A stretch of DNA of 64,000 bases, taken from Patagioenas fasciata (taxonomy: Eukaryota > Chordata > Aves > Columbiformes > Columbidae). The stretch covers positions 151,217,104 to 151,281,103 of the forward strand of contig NC_092520.1 of the NCBI RefSeq assembly GCF_037038585.1. Direction: 5' to 3'. Shown here piece after piece: positions 20,295-35,000 of the stretch. The notes under the pieces are model-generated. The model was not told where the DNA came from. It worked only from the letters and a program-made list of their open reading frames with translations, and searched no databases. Made by a program: the position numbers and the translations under genes. Within the stretch, counting starts at the first letter, position 1, and each line of letters opens with the position of its first letter.

Positions 20295-23200
20295 CTGTGT
20301 TACCAGCCAGGGTACCCACTGCTGAAGAGGTGCCCCCAAAGCCTGTGTGTGCCCCAGTGAGCATTCCCAACAGGCTGGCAGAGCTGTTGTATTTATTTTT
20401 ACACGGAAGACTGCCCAACAGGCTGCTTATTTTTAAACTGACACGGAGGGAGTTTGCCAGCGGTCGGACACAGGCTGAGCCTGGCACGAGCAGCAGGGAT
20501 TGACAGCGATGTGGCTGCCAAGCACAGCACCCTGCAGTGCCTGCCTTGGCTGCTGAACCCCCATCCTCCCCACACCAGCAGACAGACTTTAGCCTGCTCA
20601 TCCCTCTGCTAAATGCCCAGCCATGTAATTTTCCCTTCAAGACCTGAGTCTTTCTCCATAACACTACAAGGTGCGCCCCATTTTGCATGTTATACAAGGA
20701 TGGGCTTTATGATTTCTTCTGCAGGCACATCTAGCAACAGCCTTATCCCCTAATATCCCCAGAGATGGTTTGTCTGCCCTTCTCACACTAGCCCACAGGA
20801 GATTCTCTCTTCTTCCCCCTTACACTGTGCTTAGATGTTTCCCCCACCCCCTTTTGTAGCTGCTCTTAAAGACAAACAAAACAGGCAGTTGCCCACAGCC
20901 TTCTCCCGTGAGCTCCTATGCAAACTTTGCAGCTCTGTTTTCCCTGGACTCATAGCCCTGTCATCACCCACCCCGCTTCCTGACCTTCTAACACTCCCGT
21001 CGAACGCAGCAGTACCTTCAGTCTCTTACCACAGAGGCTCTAATGACCTGAACCAACCCTTCCCCCACTCAGTTTATCTCTTCTCTTTCTCTGCTGCAGC
21101 CTGCCCATGAAATGATGGACAAGCTAAAGGTTGAGAAAATACAGCAAAATGCCTTTCTTATCCTGTAATGACCAAGGGGGAGGACACAGCCTGATAAAAA
21201 TGACAAGCCAGAAGAATCAAGAGCCAGACCCTTCACCTGCCTGTCCCTCAGCAGACAGAAGAGGCTTGATAGACCTGCCATGATTGCAACGGCCACAAGC
21301 CTGGAAAGAAAGGAATTAAGTACTGAGCCAATTAAGAGCTTCAAGTTTCTGGCTGAAGAAATGTCCTTCTGCTACTTGTGAAGAAATAAATTCAGAGACT
21401 TATACGAGAAAAACCTGAAGCAGGCTGAGTGTCGGGGAGCTGGTGGAAAATGCCTCTAGCCCTGTGCTTTATGGCTTTGCTTAGCATCTGGCAACTGTGT
21501 AGTCCCACTGCAGTGATGGAGGCTCACATGATATATAGATCCAGCTGCTCACTTGAGCCTATCTCTATTTTCAACCAGCTACTTTGCTCATCTGTTTTTA
21601 TTGGCATGATTTTTGACAGCAACCACTAGTGCTGGATCAGCCATTTCCTGATGGTGAGTGACCAGGAGGCAAACATTTCATGTGTTAAAGTGCCCCAAAG
21701 GTGCTCTGAGCTGCTGTGCAACAGAACACAGATAGACCTGTGATGTGGTGTGCTGCGAACAAAGCTCCATCCACCTCCCATTTAAACAAACAGAACCTGA
21801 AGAGGCCACAGGGAGAGACTGATGGGGGAGATAGCAGGCATAAGGCTTGATGTATTCCTATGGCTGCTTGAAGTAAGCAGCACAGAAACTTCCATGGGTT
21901 TTCTACTCCTTCCTTGCCCCTGAGTCTGGCTGGAAACCAAAGTGGGAGCTCTTTCTGCCCCTTTAGGTCTGCCCTACTCAGTCTCCCACCTCCCTTGTGG
22001 CTGTCTCCAGCCCAGTTTGTCCAAACACCTCCTTTATCTCAGGTTTTCACGTTCTCTATCTGGCCTTTTCTTCCCATGCCCACCACCAGCACTTTGGGCA
22101 AGGAGCCTCAAGCCGTACCATGTAGTTAGCTGGTGCTCCACAACACACTAGCTTTGAAAAGAATGGGCTGGTCACATAGCATTTACTCTTCTCTGAGTTT
22201 CCCTCTCTTAAAATCATGCTAAAAACAACTAAAATGACCTTCAGTAGTTCCTTTTACTTTCCCATGCTGTAACCACCACAGAGATGGTACAAAATTGTGA
22301 TAGGAGGAGAGGTAGCACAAGCAAATTGTGTATGTCAGGTAGTCTCTGTATGAAAACGTATCCCTGAGCTGGATGCAGCTACTGTGTGGTTTGGGGAAGA
22401 TGGGGCTGGAGGACCTGCGTAGTGTCTCTGCCAGGTGGCTCAGGCTTCACTCCCCAGTGGTTAGCCCCCTGGATCAAATTGCCCTTTGCGAGTCCTGTGA
22501 AGACCTTTCAGATTCCCTGTTAACTATACTTCAGGCTGAGTCATGTGAAACATCCCCCTCCACTGCACATTGCAGATTTAAAACCACACATCAAATACAG
22601 ATATCCTCCGTTCTTTTTAACAGAAAAAAAAAAAAGGGAGGAGGGGGGAAATTAAAACCCCACAATGAAAGCAGGTTTAAAAATATAAATATATACTATG
22701 TTCTGAAAGGGACAGGCAAGAAAGCATTATATGCAGTATATTTGCCCACAAATGTGAGCAGGGAGCCAAGGTATTGAGCGTAAGGGAATGGACTGGCAGC
22801 AAAATCCTTGAAATGTTACTGCAAATGCCAAGAGCTGAGTCTCAGTGAAGCCCCGTAGCCAAAGTTACTTGAAGCTTTGGGGGTATCTGAATAGATTGAT
22901 CTTTCTTAACTGCTGCGGTCCAGCCTAAGTCCCTTGTTTTTTGCACACCTAGAGTTAGAGAGGTGAGGATGAAGTCCAGGTTTCTCAATTTGCACCTTTC
23001 TTCAAACTAAGGCCCACTCTGTGGAAAAGTCGATCCCCAGCAGTAAAGCAGGCCGGAAATCTTCCTGTCAGACTTGCTAAGGCTCTGGAAATGGTTAAAG
23101 CTCGTCTGTTGCCAGAGGACTCTTGGGAAGCCCCAGACACCATACATGGCAATGCCCTGTTCAAGGAAGGATCCAAGGAAGGCTACACCACTGGAATCAG

Positions 23201-24783
23201 GCTTCTCCATGTGGCTCAGGTTCACCTTTAAACATATGTGACCAGGACAAGAAAGTGTCTGCTATCTGACCAAACCCAAGAGGGATACCTGCAGCAGAAG
23301 TGGAATCACTAGGCTAGTCACAAACATAAACACAGCCTTGTAGAATCAAGTTTCACCTTTCGGGGGGGCTTCATCTGAAGATCACCTCAGACCTGTACAG
23401 TTTTAAACCCCTGGTTATGTCTGTGCTGTAATCCTGAATAGCATTACTCACTGGTGGCTCCAGACATTGGACCACATCACGTCATAGTTCCTGATGCCAA
23501 GTAGGTAAATGACCAAGTGCACAGCAGGCTTTTCCTAGGAAGGCAAGAACAAACTGGGCACAACAGGTAAACTGGTCCTAGCAAGTGTCTGGCAAACAGA
23601 AAATCTCACCTGCAGGTAAGGACAGGGGAGGGCTACAGGTAACCAGAAGTCCATCAGTGGTTCAAGCCCTCAATAGAGTATATGCAGGAAGAGCTGAAAC
23701 CTTTCCACTGTGGCAGAAAAGGGACATGGGTCAACATGTGTTGAGGACCTCAGCTCCTCCCACACTGGCTCTGTGACGGTTAGCTTCACGTTGGCAGCAA
23801 AGAGGCTCACTGAACTCATGGCAAATAGAAGACCTTCCTCCAACCACATATAGTAAAGCTGAAAGATCAAGGGGCTCCTTGGAGGGACACAGCTTTGGGT
23901 CACTGGTTAGTGGCCATTCCACCTGTTTGCAGCAGTTTTCCTCAGCAGCATTACAAATAAGGCATTGCCCAAGTCAACATCTGACCATGACCTCAGGGAC
24001 TTTAGGCTGAGCTCTGTAAGCAACACCCATGGAATAGGAGGTGGAAAGGTGGCTCTACTCTGGCTCCTCCTCCAGTATAAAGCTTGCCCCAGGACCAAAC
24101 CTGCACCAAGGCCCAGGAAAGGCCAGCCTGCAAAGAGCAGCTGCTGGTGCTTCAGAGGAAGGTGTGGGCAGAGAGAGCTGGAGGAGAGGTAGCTGTGGCT
24201 GACAGGGGCTGGAGGTGTGAGGCACTCAACCCCCTTGGTTAGCGAGGTGTGTAACTGGGTTCTCGCTTTTTGCTTTCTGTGGTTTGCGTTGGTGGTTTCT
24301 GCAGTGTAGACACTTTTGGTTTGTTGTGGTTTCACTTAGTTTTTGTTGTGGGGTTTGTAGTGTGGTTTTTTGTTTTGTTTTGTTTTCCCTGGGATAACTA
24401 GAAATGAACTTGCAGCCTGTGAAATGTGGGCAATTTAATATGGGACACGTGGGCTGTGCAGCTTGATCCACTTCTGTAGTAAGTATATTTGCTTTCTGCT
24501 ATGGTGTTTTAACCAAGGTCAGTGGAAATAAACACTATGGCCAGACAGCTTGGGGTAATTAGCAGAAAACGTAAAGACAGCCAATTTGCCCAAGCTGGTT
24601 AGATTAGGAAACAACAGCCCTCACAAGTCTGTGGCTCAGAGGAGGGAGACGTCTTCCAGCAGGAACTTTTGTAAATTCTCCCTTGGCTGATGCAAACCAG
24701 CATAATTCTACAGAAGTCGGGGAGAGACAGTGGTTGATCCCAGCTGCATGACTGGGGTACATCTGCTGAAGGATTTTGCTGAA
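20295..24783. other. intergenic sequence, nothing coding recognised
   Basis: Located 3' of ADA2 and upstream of HDHD5. No coding exon is supported. Short A runs occur near 22623. A GTTTT-rich low-complexity stretch lies at about 24330-24390. Confidence 0.5.
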
Positions 24784-24895
24784 TTTATTTAACATCCTGA
24801 TTAAGATTTCTTTTTTTGATCTCCCTTCATCTAGTTCTCCTGATATTTTTGATCGTGCTAAACAAGGGAATCTGCTTGTCCAGACAGTATTTATT
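24784..24895 (-). terminator. candidate ADA2 polyadenylation signals
   Basis: Two minus-strand AATAAA hexamers, at 24890-24895 and 24784-24789, lie about 1.0 and 1.1 kb downstream of the ADA2 stop. They are the first canonical signals found after the stop. Assignment rests on position only; 24896-25910 would then be the 3' UTR. Confidence 0.3.
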
Positions 24896-25910
24896 CTGTA
24901 GTTGCTGCAATACTTTTTTGCCAAAGAGCTGGAAACTACAAAGAAACACACTGGATATCCACAGTGTGAGACTGGTTCTCCAGCAAGGTGGAACTCTGTC
25001 TGACAGACAGAATAAGGCCACATTTACATTCTGAGTTACGCAACAAAGGCTGGTAGTGGAACCTCTTGAACTCAAAAATGCTTCCTACAAATGGGAAGCC
25101 TTGTGTTAACATGGCCCAGTGCAGGGGGACACTGTTGATTAAGCTGGATTAAGGTGTTTTTTCTCAGATGAAAAGTGATTTAACTTCCTTGTGACCAGCA
25201 AACAGGAAAAGACTTTGAAGGGGAAAAAAAAAAAGAACAAACAACAAACTGTTGTCAGCTGAGGTACCTCTTTTTGGCTTTATGATCACTGTGCAACCAG
25301 GCTTAAATGTTCTCAGAGCAAGTTCCATCAGCTTGTTTCCAGACGTGGTAGGTCCTGAAATAGCAGACATCAGACCTATGACTGGTTCTTCGACCTAGCA
25401 GTGCTATTTTGGCAGCAGGCCCAGGGTTAAACGTAACAAGAGTCATTTTCAGTCCTTGCTCTCCTGAAGGTCAGTGGCCCAAATGGTTGGATGTTTGTCT
25501 TAGCTGTTTCCAGACAAGGTCTGCATTTTGTAACAATAAGGCAAAATTCAGAGATCCTCATGTTGGCAACCTCTCACAAACTCTAATTAGAAAGTATGTT
25601 TTTCCTGAATAAGAATGTCAGGATTTGGTCATCAGTGATTTTTAACTGTTTTGAGTGTTTTGTGTGGGATATTCTTTTGTTACTGCTATAAAGGCTCACT
25701 GCTCCATTTTACCTCCAGTGCATGACTTTCACAGGATAGCGCAGCTCATTCTTTGCATTAAGCCTGACTTACTAGAATCACCCATTGCCAGGTGAGACTT
25801 TGAGGTTCGTTCATCTGCTTGGGTCACATGGAAGAAGTAGTCTCCATCTTAGCAATAAGGCTAGCTTGCTCTGGCTTGCCAAATGTCTTCTGAGATGAGT
25901 CTCCTCCACT

Positions 25911-26019
25911 CTAAAGCTCCCTTAAAAAGCTATCAGAGAGGTCAGCCACAAATTGGTCCCATTTGTTCTGCCAGACCTCTTTGGCCTTGGCTTTCTCATC
26001 CGGTAGCATGGCACTATAT
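25911..26019 (-). CDS. ADA2: ADA2 coding exon 9 (C-terminus)
   Basis: Codon 480 is completed, followed by residues 481-515 and TAG. The acceptor is CTCCTCACAG. It encodes [20 protein letters not shown] and ends SDSFLREL, aligning with human [20 protein letters not shown]. It is too short to show as a long open frame, but the phase, acceptor and homology all fit. Confidence 0.93.
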
Positions 26020-29000
26020 CTGTGAGGAGCAGAAAAGTCAGTGTCAGACAGGAGACAAGGGGGCAGCTATTTCAAGATCAGTGACCAAAATGAAAAGGCA
26101 GAAAACAGCAACAGATTAACCCTTGCAGGATGTGCTTACACCACACAGAGTAACACAGTGTGAAGACCCCTGAGCTGCTGCTGGCTGGACTCACACTGGG
26201 ATGAGAAGCATCACAGCTGTATCAACAGCTACTGAATCCTGTGCCATGAGGACCAACAGCTCAGTCTGCAAAAGCTGGTGACTCGCTGGGCAGCACGCAG
26301 TGACTAGCACAGAGGAGTCAGCGCTGATGTCACTTTCAGATATCTCCTGGGCTTGGTCCAAAACAGTAGGAAATAAGAGTTATTTGTTGTCTCAGTGGCC
26401 AAGCAGTGCCTTGGGATTAGCATGAGGACTGGCATGGGATGCGGCAAACAGTCAAGACTCTAGGAATGTGTGGAAATACCCTGGGCATCATATCTCCAGA
26501 CTATTTTGGGACATAAATAGTTGTCCGGATAAACAGAAAAAGTGGTTAAACGCACCCAAACTACATGCTGGTAGATGGTTCTCCTGTGTTTCCCCAGTGG
26601 GCCATGGCAAAGGCCGGAGCAAGTCAAATTTGGGCAGGAATAGACAGGTAATACAAAATCATAGCATTTCTCCCATACCAAGAACCAGGCGCTAGAAGCA
26701 ACTTTGCAAAGGATGGAAAAGAGAGGAATAAACTGAGACACTGAGTTAGAGAAAGGCACTCAAGGGCATGGGCAGAGGAGCCTCTGGGATCCCTGTGTCC
26801 TGCCCTTGGAGGAGACACACAGAGGAGACTTGGGATTAACAGAAGCCCACTTCATGTGGCAGAGGAGACTCTGGGTCCAAAGTCCATACACAGGGGGTTT
26901 CCAGGGAGCATTACTATAGCTAGGTGAGGGAGGTGAGTAACTTACTTTATGGAGTTGAGTGCAAGTTGTTTTAAGGTCCTCAGGTCAGCATTCATCCCTC
27001 CAATGGCCATGAACGCTTCATAGAAGTCATAGGAAACTCCCTTTGCCCCAAAGATAGGGGGATCATCAGGACTTATCACAATGGGGTGCCCTTCAGCCAT
27101 GAGGCTGGCTGCGGGGTGGTTCCGCAAGTCAGCCACCAGCAGCAGGACCTTGGTGGGGAAGAGTGGGAGACAACACCATGTCAGGTCATTGCCATGGCTG
27201 TGTTTGCATTGTGGCACCTGTTGCACTGCATACCAGCTACAGCTGCCTGTGTCAGCAGGTAGTCATCAGGAGGAGTCTCCAGAGGGCTGATCAGAGCATG
27301 TTAGGTGTTCTGCTCTGAACTGCTGCAAGAGGAGCCTGCTTGTCTCCACTGACTATCCAAGGAGATTGGTTTCTATAATTAGTCACGTAAATCAAAGCCA
27401 ATGGGGTGAGTAACTTCCGCTTATTTACAACAACTTGACTGTGGACATTTCAGGAATAGTCTTTTGGTTATGTATTTGCCATGACACTTAGCCAAGGGCA
27501 CCTGGAGCTGGTAGCAGGGTTCTCTTCCTCAAGGCTCACACTGGTACATCTCTACCCCAGAGCATCCTTTCTGCTGCGCCCAGAAGATGATGGGCACTAT
27601 GCTAATGTGTTGCAAAAGAGTTCCCCCTGGTTATGAATTCTACAAACCCCAAAGACACCCAGTTGCAGTCTCAGCTTCTCAGCCTCTGGCCCTCCTGGCT
27701 TTGAAATATTTTCCATTGTATCTCTTGAGGGACCTCCCTGGCTCCAGGCCTCATCTCCACTAGGGAGGACTGCTCTCTCAGGTTCCTCTGGATAGGAATT
27801 TAAATGATTTTGAGCTCACTGCATTACAAGCAGTATCTATAAGATACCCATCATGTGTTTACATAGCATACTGCAAGGTAATGTGGTACAAAGGAAACCG
27901 AGCCAGCGTGGGTGCAACAAAACATCTAGCTGACCCCAGCTCCCTACTGCTCCTAGCTGCTATGGTAGATCCCATTCCAGTGTCCCAGCCTGAAGACCTA
28001 AGCTTTTACCAACATACCTGGTTGGAGATGGGACAGACTTCTACAGGAACATCCCTCTTCAGAGACAACTTTTTGGCTACTGGGTGTTTAATGAGTGCAA
28101 GTCCATGGCCAATCCGGCTGGTATTCAGTAGCAAAGCATCCAGCACATTACTGTCTACAGAGGTGCCCTGCCAGTCTGAGCAGAGACAGGTAAGAATCAT
28201 CGCAGTGCTATAAGGAAATACATCTTCTCAAACTGCTAGATGGTTTTGTTAATAGGTGTCTCAGCCGCAAGGTGAGAGGGTTGCTTATGATCTGAGTTTC
28301 CACTTTGCATTTTCAGTGAAATAGGGATTCAAATTTGGCGTGGACATTGCCAAGCATAGAGATACCCGCTCATCTCAACCACCTGTGGATGTGTACAACA
28401 TTGCTCTTACAGCTAAGCGAATCAAGCTGGTCTCTGTTCATAGTCAAGGGAGACAAGCAATCATTTATGGGGAATGGCTTGTGCATTAAGATGAGATGTA
28501 TCATGCTTTAGAAGTGCCTGTTTCTGTCTATAGCTTTAAAGGGAGCCTAGGATAACTGCTCCACCTGTAGACATCTTCTCTGTAGATCTCAACATGTAAT
28601 AAGCATGATGCACTAGTTAGACAAAACTGTCATGCATGGTTAGGATAAATCCCATCCATATGGACTGAATAACATATTTGGAATAATAATACAATGCCCA
28701 AGAAATGAAGGGCAGCAATCAGTTGCTTTGATGAGTGTATTCACTTAAGACTGAATTCAGTTAAGGCTGGCTCAGACATTCCTTCACCTTAAAATGCAAA
28801 ACAATGGTTGAAGAATTCTGCTACTGCTGTGGATGGGAGGTGAGTACTGCTCTGAGGAGGAAATACCTGCGTTGCACCAGCAATAACTCTTGAAGCATGA
28901 CTCCATGTTACACACAGAGCAAAGATGCTGAGCGACATGATCTCTACAGACAAAAGCAGGGAGCAGGTAGGGGAGGTGCCATGTAGGAATGCTACATCAA

Positions 29001-32000
29001 CAAGCTGATATCGGGAGAAGCATAGGGAAAATTGTTTACACACGTGCATATATACACAAATATCCCTCCCCATCATCTTGATACAGTCAAGCTCGCTGCT
29101 TCTATGCTTTGCAAGACTTCTTCCCTCTGCAGACAATAACAGGCCTTGAGTCCTGACACTTACCAGTCTCCCCAGCGTGGAAAAAATAAGGCAAGTTGAC
29201 CCCCAGAGAGTATGGCATGGTCAGGGCATCCTTCAGGTCCCACAAAGAATGACCTTCATCCTCATCACCAACCTAGGGGAAAGAGGAAAGGTATTTTTGA
29301 GCATGCTCTGGAAGATGATGGGACATAAAGCAATGTATCGCTGAGGTGCCAACCATACTGAAATTATAATGCTGATTTTTTCAGGGAATTTTGTCAATTA
29401 CCCTCAGTAAAATCCTTGGCTGAAGGATTTGCAATTCATTTACAGTGATTTCAGTACAGCAGCAGAGGATCTGGCTCTGGTATAAAACATATGCCTTAGT
29501 ATACATGTCGTTCTATCACACCTATAGGGGTTAACTTGAAGCCACAGAAGAAATACAGTTACCAGGTCAAAGCCTGCCAGGGTGTCTGGGAAGTGGGTTC
29601 TGAGTGCCATGGCAGTGACGACGGCTTCTTTAATCTGGGAAACATTCAGCATCCTAAAGAGCAAGAGAGAGAAAGTAGTGCAGAGGCTCACTCCCATGGG
29701 CCTGCCTTGTTTGGGTTTGAGTTGTGAAATGCGACTCTCAGGGGTATTTCCTAAATGCAAGTCGCTCCTGAATCTGACAACCAGCTTCAGGTCTCGAGAG
29801 TAACAACAGTAGAAAATTGATATTATGAAAGGTAACCCCTGAATGATCAGGAAATGCCTGGCTAGATCCTGGTCTCCCTTGAGTTGTGACACACTTGTCT
29901 AAGATTCACTGGCTTTCCCATCTACCAAGCAGGGAGCACAACAGCATGGAGAGAAAATGTTTAAATGTTTTTTTTTTCCTCTCAACTGTCTTGCTGGGAG
30001 GTGCGACAGTAGTTGCTTTTCAAGAGAGTTTTAAATTCAGATTTCTTCCAGCCCTATCGGACTTAAACATCACAGTGCATTTTGTAGACAGACTCTGTCC
30101 ATACCCAAGCTGGCCAGAGGCAAGCCAGCTCTGAACTGGAAACAGCATCGTGCTGAGCTGGAGTGAGTAAGTGCTGCTGAGAGGTTTGTTATATTTGCTC
30201 AGGATCACCTCACATGACTTGGTGGCATCTGGCTGACTTGGAGAACTGCCTTGCGCTCGCTTGCGAACAGCAGCACGAACATACCGTACAAAGGCTGCTG
30301 GGAGAACAGCATTTGCAGGGTCCCGCAAGGACCTTTGCAATACCGAGTGCCCATACTCGGGCACTGCTGTCACTGCTTCAGCTTCCACAGAGAGGAGGAG
30401 TGTGTCCAGGCTTGGAAAGAGAGCACATGCGGCTCGGACACGCATGCACACAACTCTCCCCTTGCTCATGCCTGCACCCAGGGCAACCAGACACTTGTCT
30501 CCTCAGCACACGCCATCAGCTAACCCTGACCACTTTGCACGTACACAGACTTATATAGATTATTTCTCATCCTCAGCCTCTTACACCTGCCAGGGGATGC
30601 TTTGGGAGTCAATAGCCTAAGTCTGACAAGGCATGTGGGCTTTGCTAACCAACTGTGGCACTTCAGCCCAGCCCTCAGCATCGCTTCTCCTGGCACTGCC
30701 TGGAACCCTCTCTCCCCACCACCACCATAGCATAGCCAGCCACACATAAAACCTCTTAGCCCCACTCAGCTTCTACCTGTGTGCTGCAAATATAATCTTG
30801 GCTCCAAGAAAGTCAGGGTGTTCCTTCACAAACTGCCTGGTCACTTCCCGGTAGGTTGCCACAGACCATGATTTATTGTGCTGGGTGCCATCCAGTTCAT
30901 ACACCTGCAGGATGAAAAGCACATGGCAAGCAAAAGTTGGAAGAGATGTTTTCTTGGAAGATGGGAGAAATGAACTGAAGAAAACCTCAGGAGAAGCAAT
31001 GTGCTACAGTTCTGGCAAAAGGGCAGAAAAAAAACAGTTAAATCTGTGCAGAACATTTTGTTCTTAAAGCCTTCACTGGCTGGCAAGAACCAAGGAGTGG
31101 TTTTCCTCCCTTCCGCATGATTCAAGAAACAAGTTTCTCCATGTTCAGACATGGCAAGCAAGTGCCTTTTAGTACTCAGAGAAGATCATGACCTATCACT
31201 CACATCTGTATGAAATGTCGGAGCAATTTGCCCAGCTCTATGGCAGCTCACACACACTCTGTGCCTTGTGGTGGCAGACTGTCAGCCAAGGAAGGCTGAA
31301 GGCATGAGAGGGCTGAGCCCCCTAAGCTATCAGCTGGACTGGGCTTCTGCTCACCTCTGCCAGAGGTTTGCTCTGTGACCTTGAGCCGTTTCATTTAGTC
31401 TTGCCCTGGTTTCCCAGTTCTCTGGCTGCAAACTGGGAAAAATAATCCTTTTGGCATGCTCAGTCTCGTCAACTTACTTTGTGAGTTCCTCATGACCAAG
31501 GCTATACACAGGGCTTTTGCCCTGATTATTGCAGAGACATAGACCGTATGTTTCCTGGTTGATACTGATCCATAAGGGCCCTGCCTGGAGTCACTCACAA
31601 ATGGTGGCTGAAATAATTCCATCCATTCTGTTCTGTTGCTTCTCACCTTTCTTTTCTCCTTCACCCTTCTCCTCTACCCTGTAACTGCTCCACTCCACCT
31701 CCTTACTTTCTCTCCAGTGCTGCCCCTCACTAAGACTTTGCACCCCATCACACTGTGGCATCCCCCTTGCAGGCATCAGGAGCTGTGGGGTGGCTACAGA
31801 TGCTCAGAGGGATTTTTTTTTCCCTGCTGCGACCCATGGGAATGTGAGACTTTACACAGCTGAATTTGCAAACACAGCTGGGTTTGGGGGGATTTTCCAC
31901 AATGTTTGCTGTTTTGCACTAAATCTCGACTTTAATTTACTTTACTGCAGGGGCCGCTCTTGGTGGACTTTGCTGCAAGGCGAGCTTTTGCAGAGAGTCA

Positions 32001-35000
32001 GTGCTGTTGTCCAAGCCTTGTAAAGGATCTCCAGCCACACAAGCATCTTGCTATTCCTGTCGCACCCTGCTCACCTCATCTTTAATGTCAAAGCGTTTCC
32101 CTCCCCTCTCATCCCAGTTCCAGCCTAGCTGGTACTTCCCTGCCTGCGCTGCCCATCAAGCAGCAGCCTAGCATACTCTAAGCTCCTTGCAGCGCTAAAG
32201 TCATAGAGTAGTTTGGGTTGGAAGGGACCTTCAAAGCTCATCTAGTCCAACCCCCTTGCCATGAGCAGGAACATCTTCAACCAGATAAGTTGCTCAGAGC
32301 CCCATCCAGCCCAGCCTTGAATGTCTTCAGGGATGGGGCATCTACCACCTCTCTGGGCAACCTGGGCCAGTGTTTCACCAACCTCATTGTAAAAAATTTC
32401 TTCCTCCTGTCTACCCTGAATCTCCCCTCCTTTAGTTTAAAACCATTACCCCCTGCCCTGTCTTAACAGGCCCTGCTAAAAGGTCTGTCTCCAAACTACC
32501 CGGGCTGTAGGCAGCCCTGCCTATACCTCACAACATGCTGAGCTGCCAGGTGCCAGCAAGCCCAAGGGCTCAGGAGGCTCCCATGCCTGGAACCAGCACT
32601 AGCGGCTGGATAGGAAGCAAATGTCCTCTGCCAAGCCTCTCTTCAAAAGGCGTTACAACCATGCATAAGGACTGCCGGTAAATGCAGGGTATCTTCCAGT
32701 CAGGCCCACGCACTCCTATCATTGCAGATACTCTTGGCCCGGAAACCTCTGTGACCTGGGGGGATGCCAGCACTCACGCTGTCTCACAGCACAGGAATTT
32801 TGACATTGCTGTTGTTTTTTCTTTCTATGTACCCCAGGGACAGATGGTGACTAAGTTCAGAGCAACTGTCTAATGACCAACCCCCAACAAAGTAAGAGGC
32901 ATATAAGCTGTGTGGTCTTCTCCCCCTCCCTTTTTTTTTTTTTTTTTTCCCTGTTTCAATATACCCTTCTCATCTCAGGCACAATAGAGTGCCAGCCTGC
33001 AGCCCTGTCACTGAGCCCTGTTTCTCTATGGGGCCATCCCAGGTCACAACAAGGCAGGGTTAGGCAGCCCTGCTCTCCAGGTGTTGGGGTTACAGTCACA
33101 AAGCCAGATAAGCCTCTAAATTTGTCCTATCACCAGCCTGTCTGTTGATGGGGTGGCTGCAGATGCGTGCCTAGCAGCAGCAGTGGTTGCTGGGGTGCAG
33201 ACATTCATCTGCAGGTGACTGGAACCCACCAGCCATTGCATGTGATGGCGATGATTTAAGGAAGTTGCTGGCAGGCACATTCAGGAGTTGGGCAACCAGT
33301 GGGATGTCAGCATGGCTGCTCCATCCACTGGATGCTGTGGTGCCAGCAGCAAGCTGGTACCCACATTCCCATGTACAACCTTCCACTACCACCTGGTCCT
33401 TCAGGTGCTGCTGGATGGACCTTGCACAGCAGCTTCGTTTCCACTGCAATGGACTGTTAAGAACTTGGAGATGGATGGGGTAGTGAGGTGCAGCAGCCCC
33501 AGTTAATTTCTTTTGGCAAGGAATCTGCCTCTCTGACAGAGCTCATACTCCCATGCTGCCCCGCTTGGAGCTGGTCTGGAGAACTGTATGGAAAAGGTAC
33601 ACCTGTAGGGTCAAAATTGTCACTGGGAAAGTGGGAACAGGTGAAGAACCGTGGTGGAGTCTGCTGGTGCTTGGGAAGGCATCAGGGCAGTATGTGATTG
33701 TAGGACAGTCTCACCATCTCCAGATGACATGCAAGGAGAAAGGTCTAAACTATTAACAAGAGATTTTAGTGTTAGTGGTGGTGAAAAGAGCAGTTCATAC
33801 TTCACATAGCCAAAATTTTAGGTTGTCTGCAAACTGTGGAAGGCTGTGCTTTGCCAAGCAGCTTACTAGCCTGTTCGGATAATTCATTCTGAAAATAGCT
33901 GTAGATTCAAAATAACAGAACTCTTCCAGAACAAGTCCCTATTCAAGATGGGAAATTGTTCCAGAAGAGCTTCCACAGAACAGGTGATTTTGGTGAAGAC
34001 TAGCCAAGATGCATCTTCCCAACCAGCAAGATTTCAAACCAGCTGCCAGTCAGACTGTACAATGCAGTCTTGTGCTGTTGCTGCAGTAAGAACAAAGTAT
34101 CTCTCCCTTTCAAGCCCTTGCCTATGCAAATCTCAAACAAAGACCTTTGAATATGATCAAGGTTTTCCAGCATCCTTAGAAGGGCAAGTATGCAAACATC
34201 CAAAAACTGAATTCAAGATAGGGCTTGAGAAAAGCTATGGAGAAGTAAGGATTTAAAAGAATACTAGAGAAGCCAAAAAATACATACCGGAGGCAGGATA
34301 GCTCTTATCTCAACATACTGTATGTTATCTTCATAGAGCTCCAGCAATCCCTGGTAGAAATAGGCCTTGAAGACGGGTGCATAGCAGATAAGTCCAGAGG
34401 CAATGAGAAAGACTTCTTCAAATCTTTTCCAAATGAAAGTCTGAGAAGGGTAGGCCAGCTCGGGGGCATCTGTCACAAGGGTCAGGTTTCTCAGCAAGCT
34501 GTAGAAAAAGGTAAAGGGAAGAGGAAGAATGAGGATAAAAACAACTAAACCAGCTTTCAGCATTCAAAGAGACACTGGCTGGCAGATGGGTGTTTGTTAC
34601 AAGAGGAAATAGGATTCCTCCAAGACAGGTGTGAGTTTTATTTTCAGAGACCAAGCTTTGCGGATGTGGGACTCTGACCACATGCTCTGGGGTGCAGCAG
34701 GGCAGCAGCTCTGCTGAAGGAGGCACGTGGGTTTTGGGCAGGACCAAGAAAAGGTGCAAAGCCATTCCTGCCACAATAGGAGCCAAATACCTATCTTTGA
34801 GCCTGTTGACACTGCAATACATATAGGCGTAAAAATGACTGGTGCAACTAGGAAGCATTCAGGTCATTTTTCTGCCACCTCTATTTACTCCTCTAGTGGC
34901 TGGTACACATAATGACTGTACCCTTTGACAGGTAAAAACTCACATGCTGCATATTCAGCTACAAGCTGGGTAAGACTAGATGTTCAAAGTACCCATCTCT

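Larger units (their letters stand above)
30905..34287. other. ADA2 intron 3, 3.4 kb
   Basis: It contains the MIR-like remnant at 31.4 kb, a CR1 at 32.2-32.5 kb and a T run at about 32932-32948. Otherwise it is unique sequence with no embedded gene. Confidence 0.55.

Noticed and set aside
24330-24390. GTTTT-rich stretch considered as a tandem repeat
   Set aside because: Only about three perfect units are present; it is low-complexity sequence rather than a clear array.
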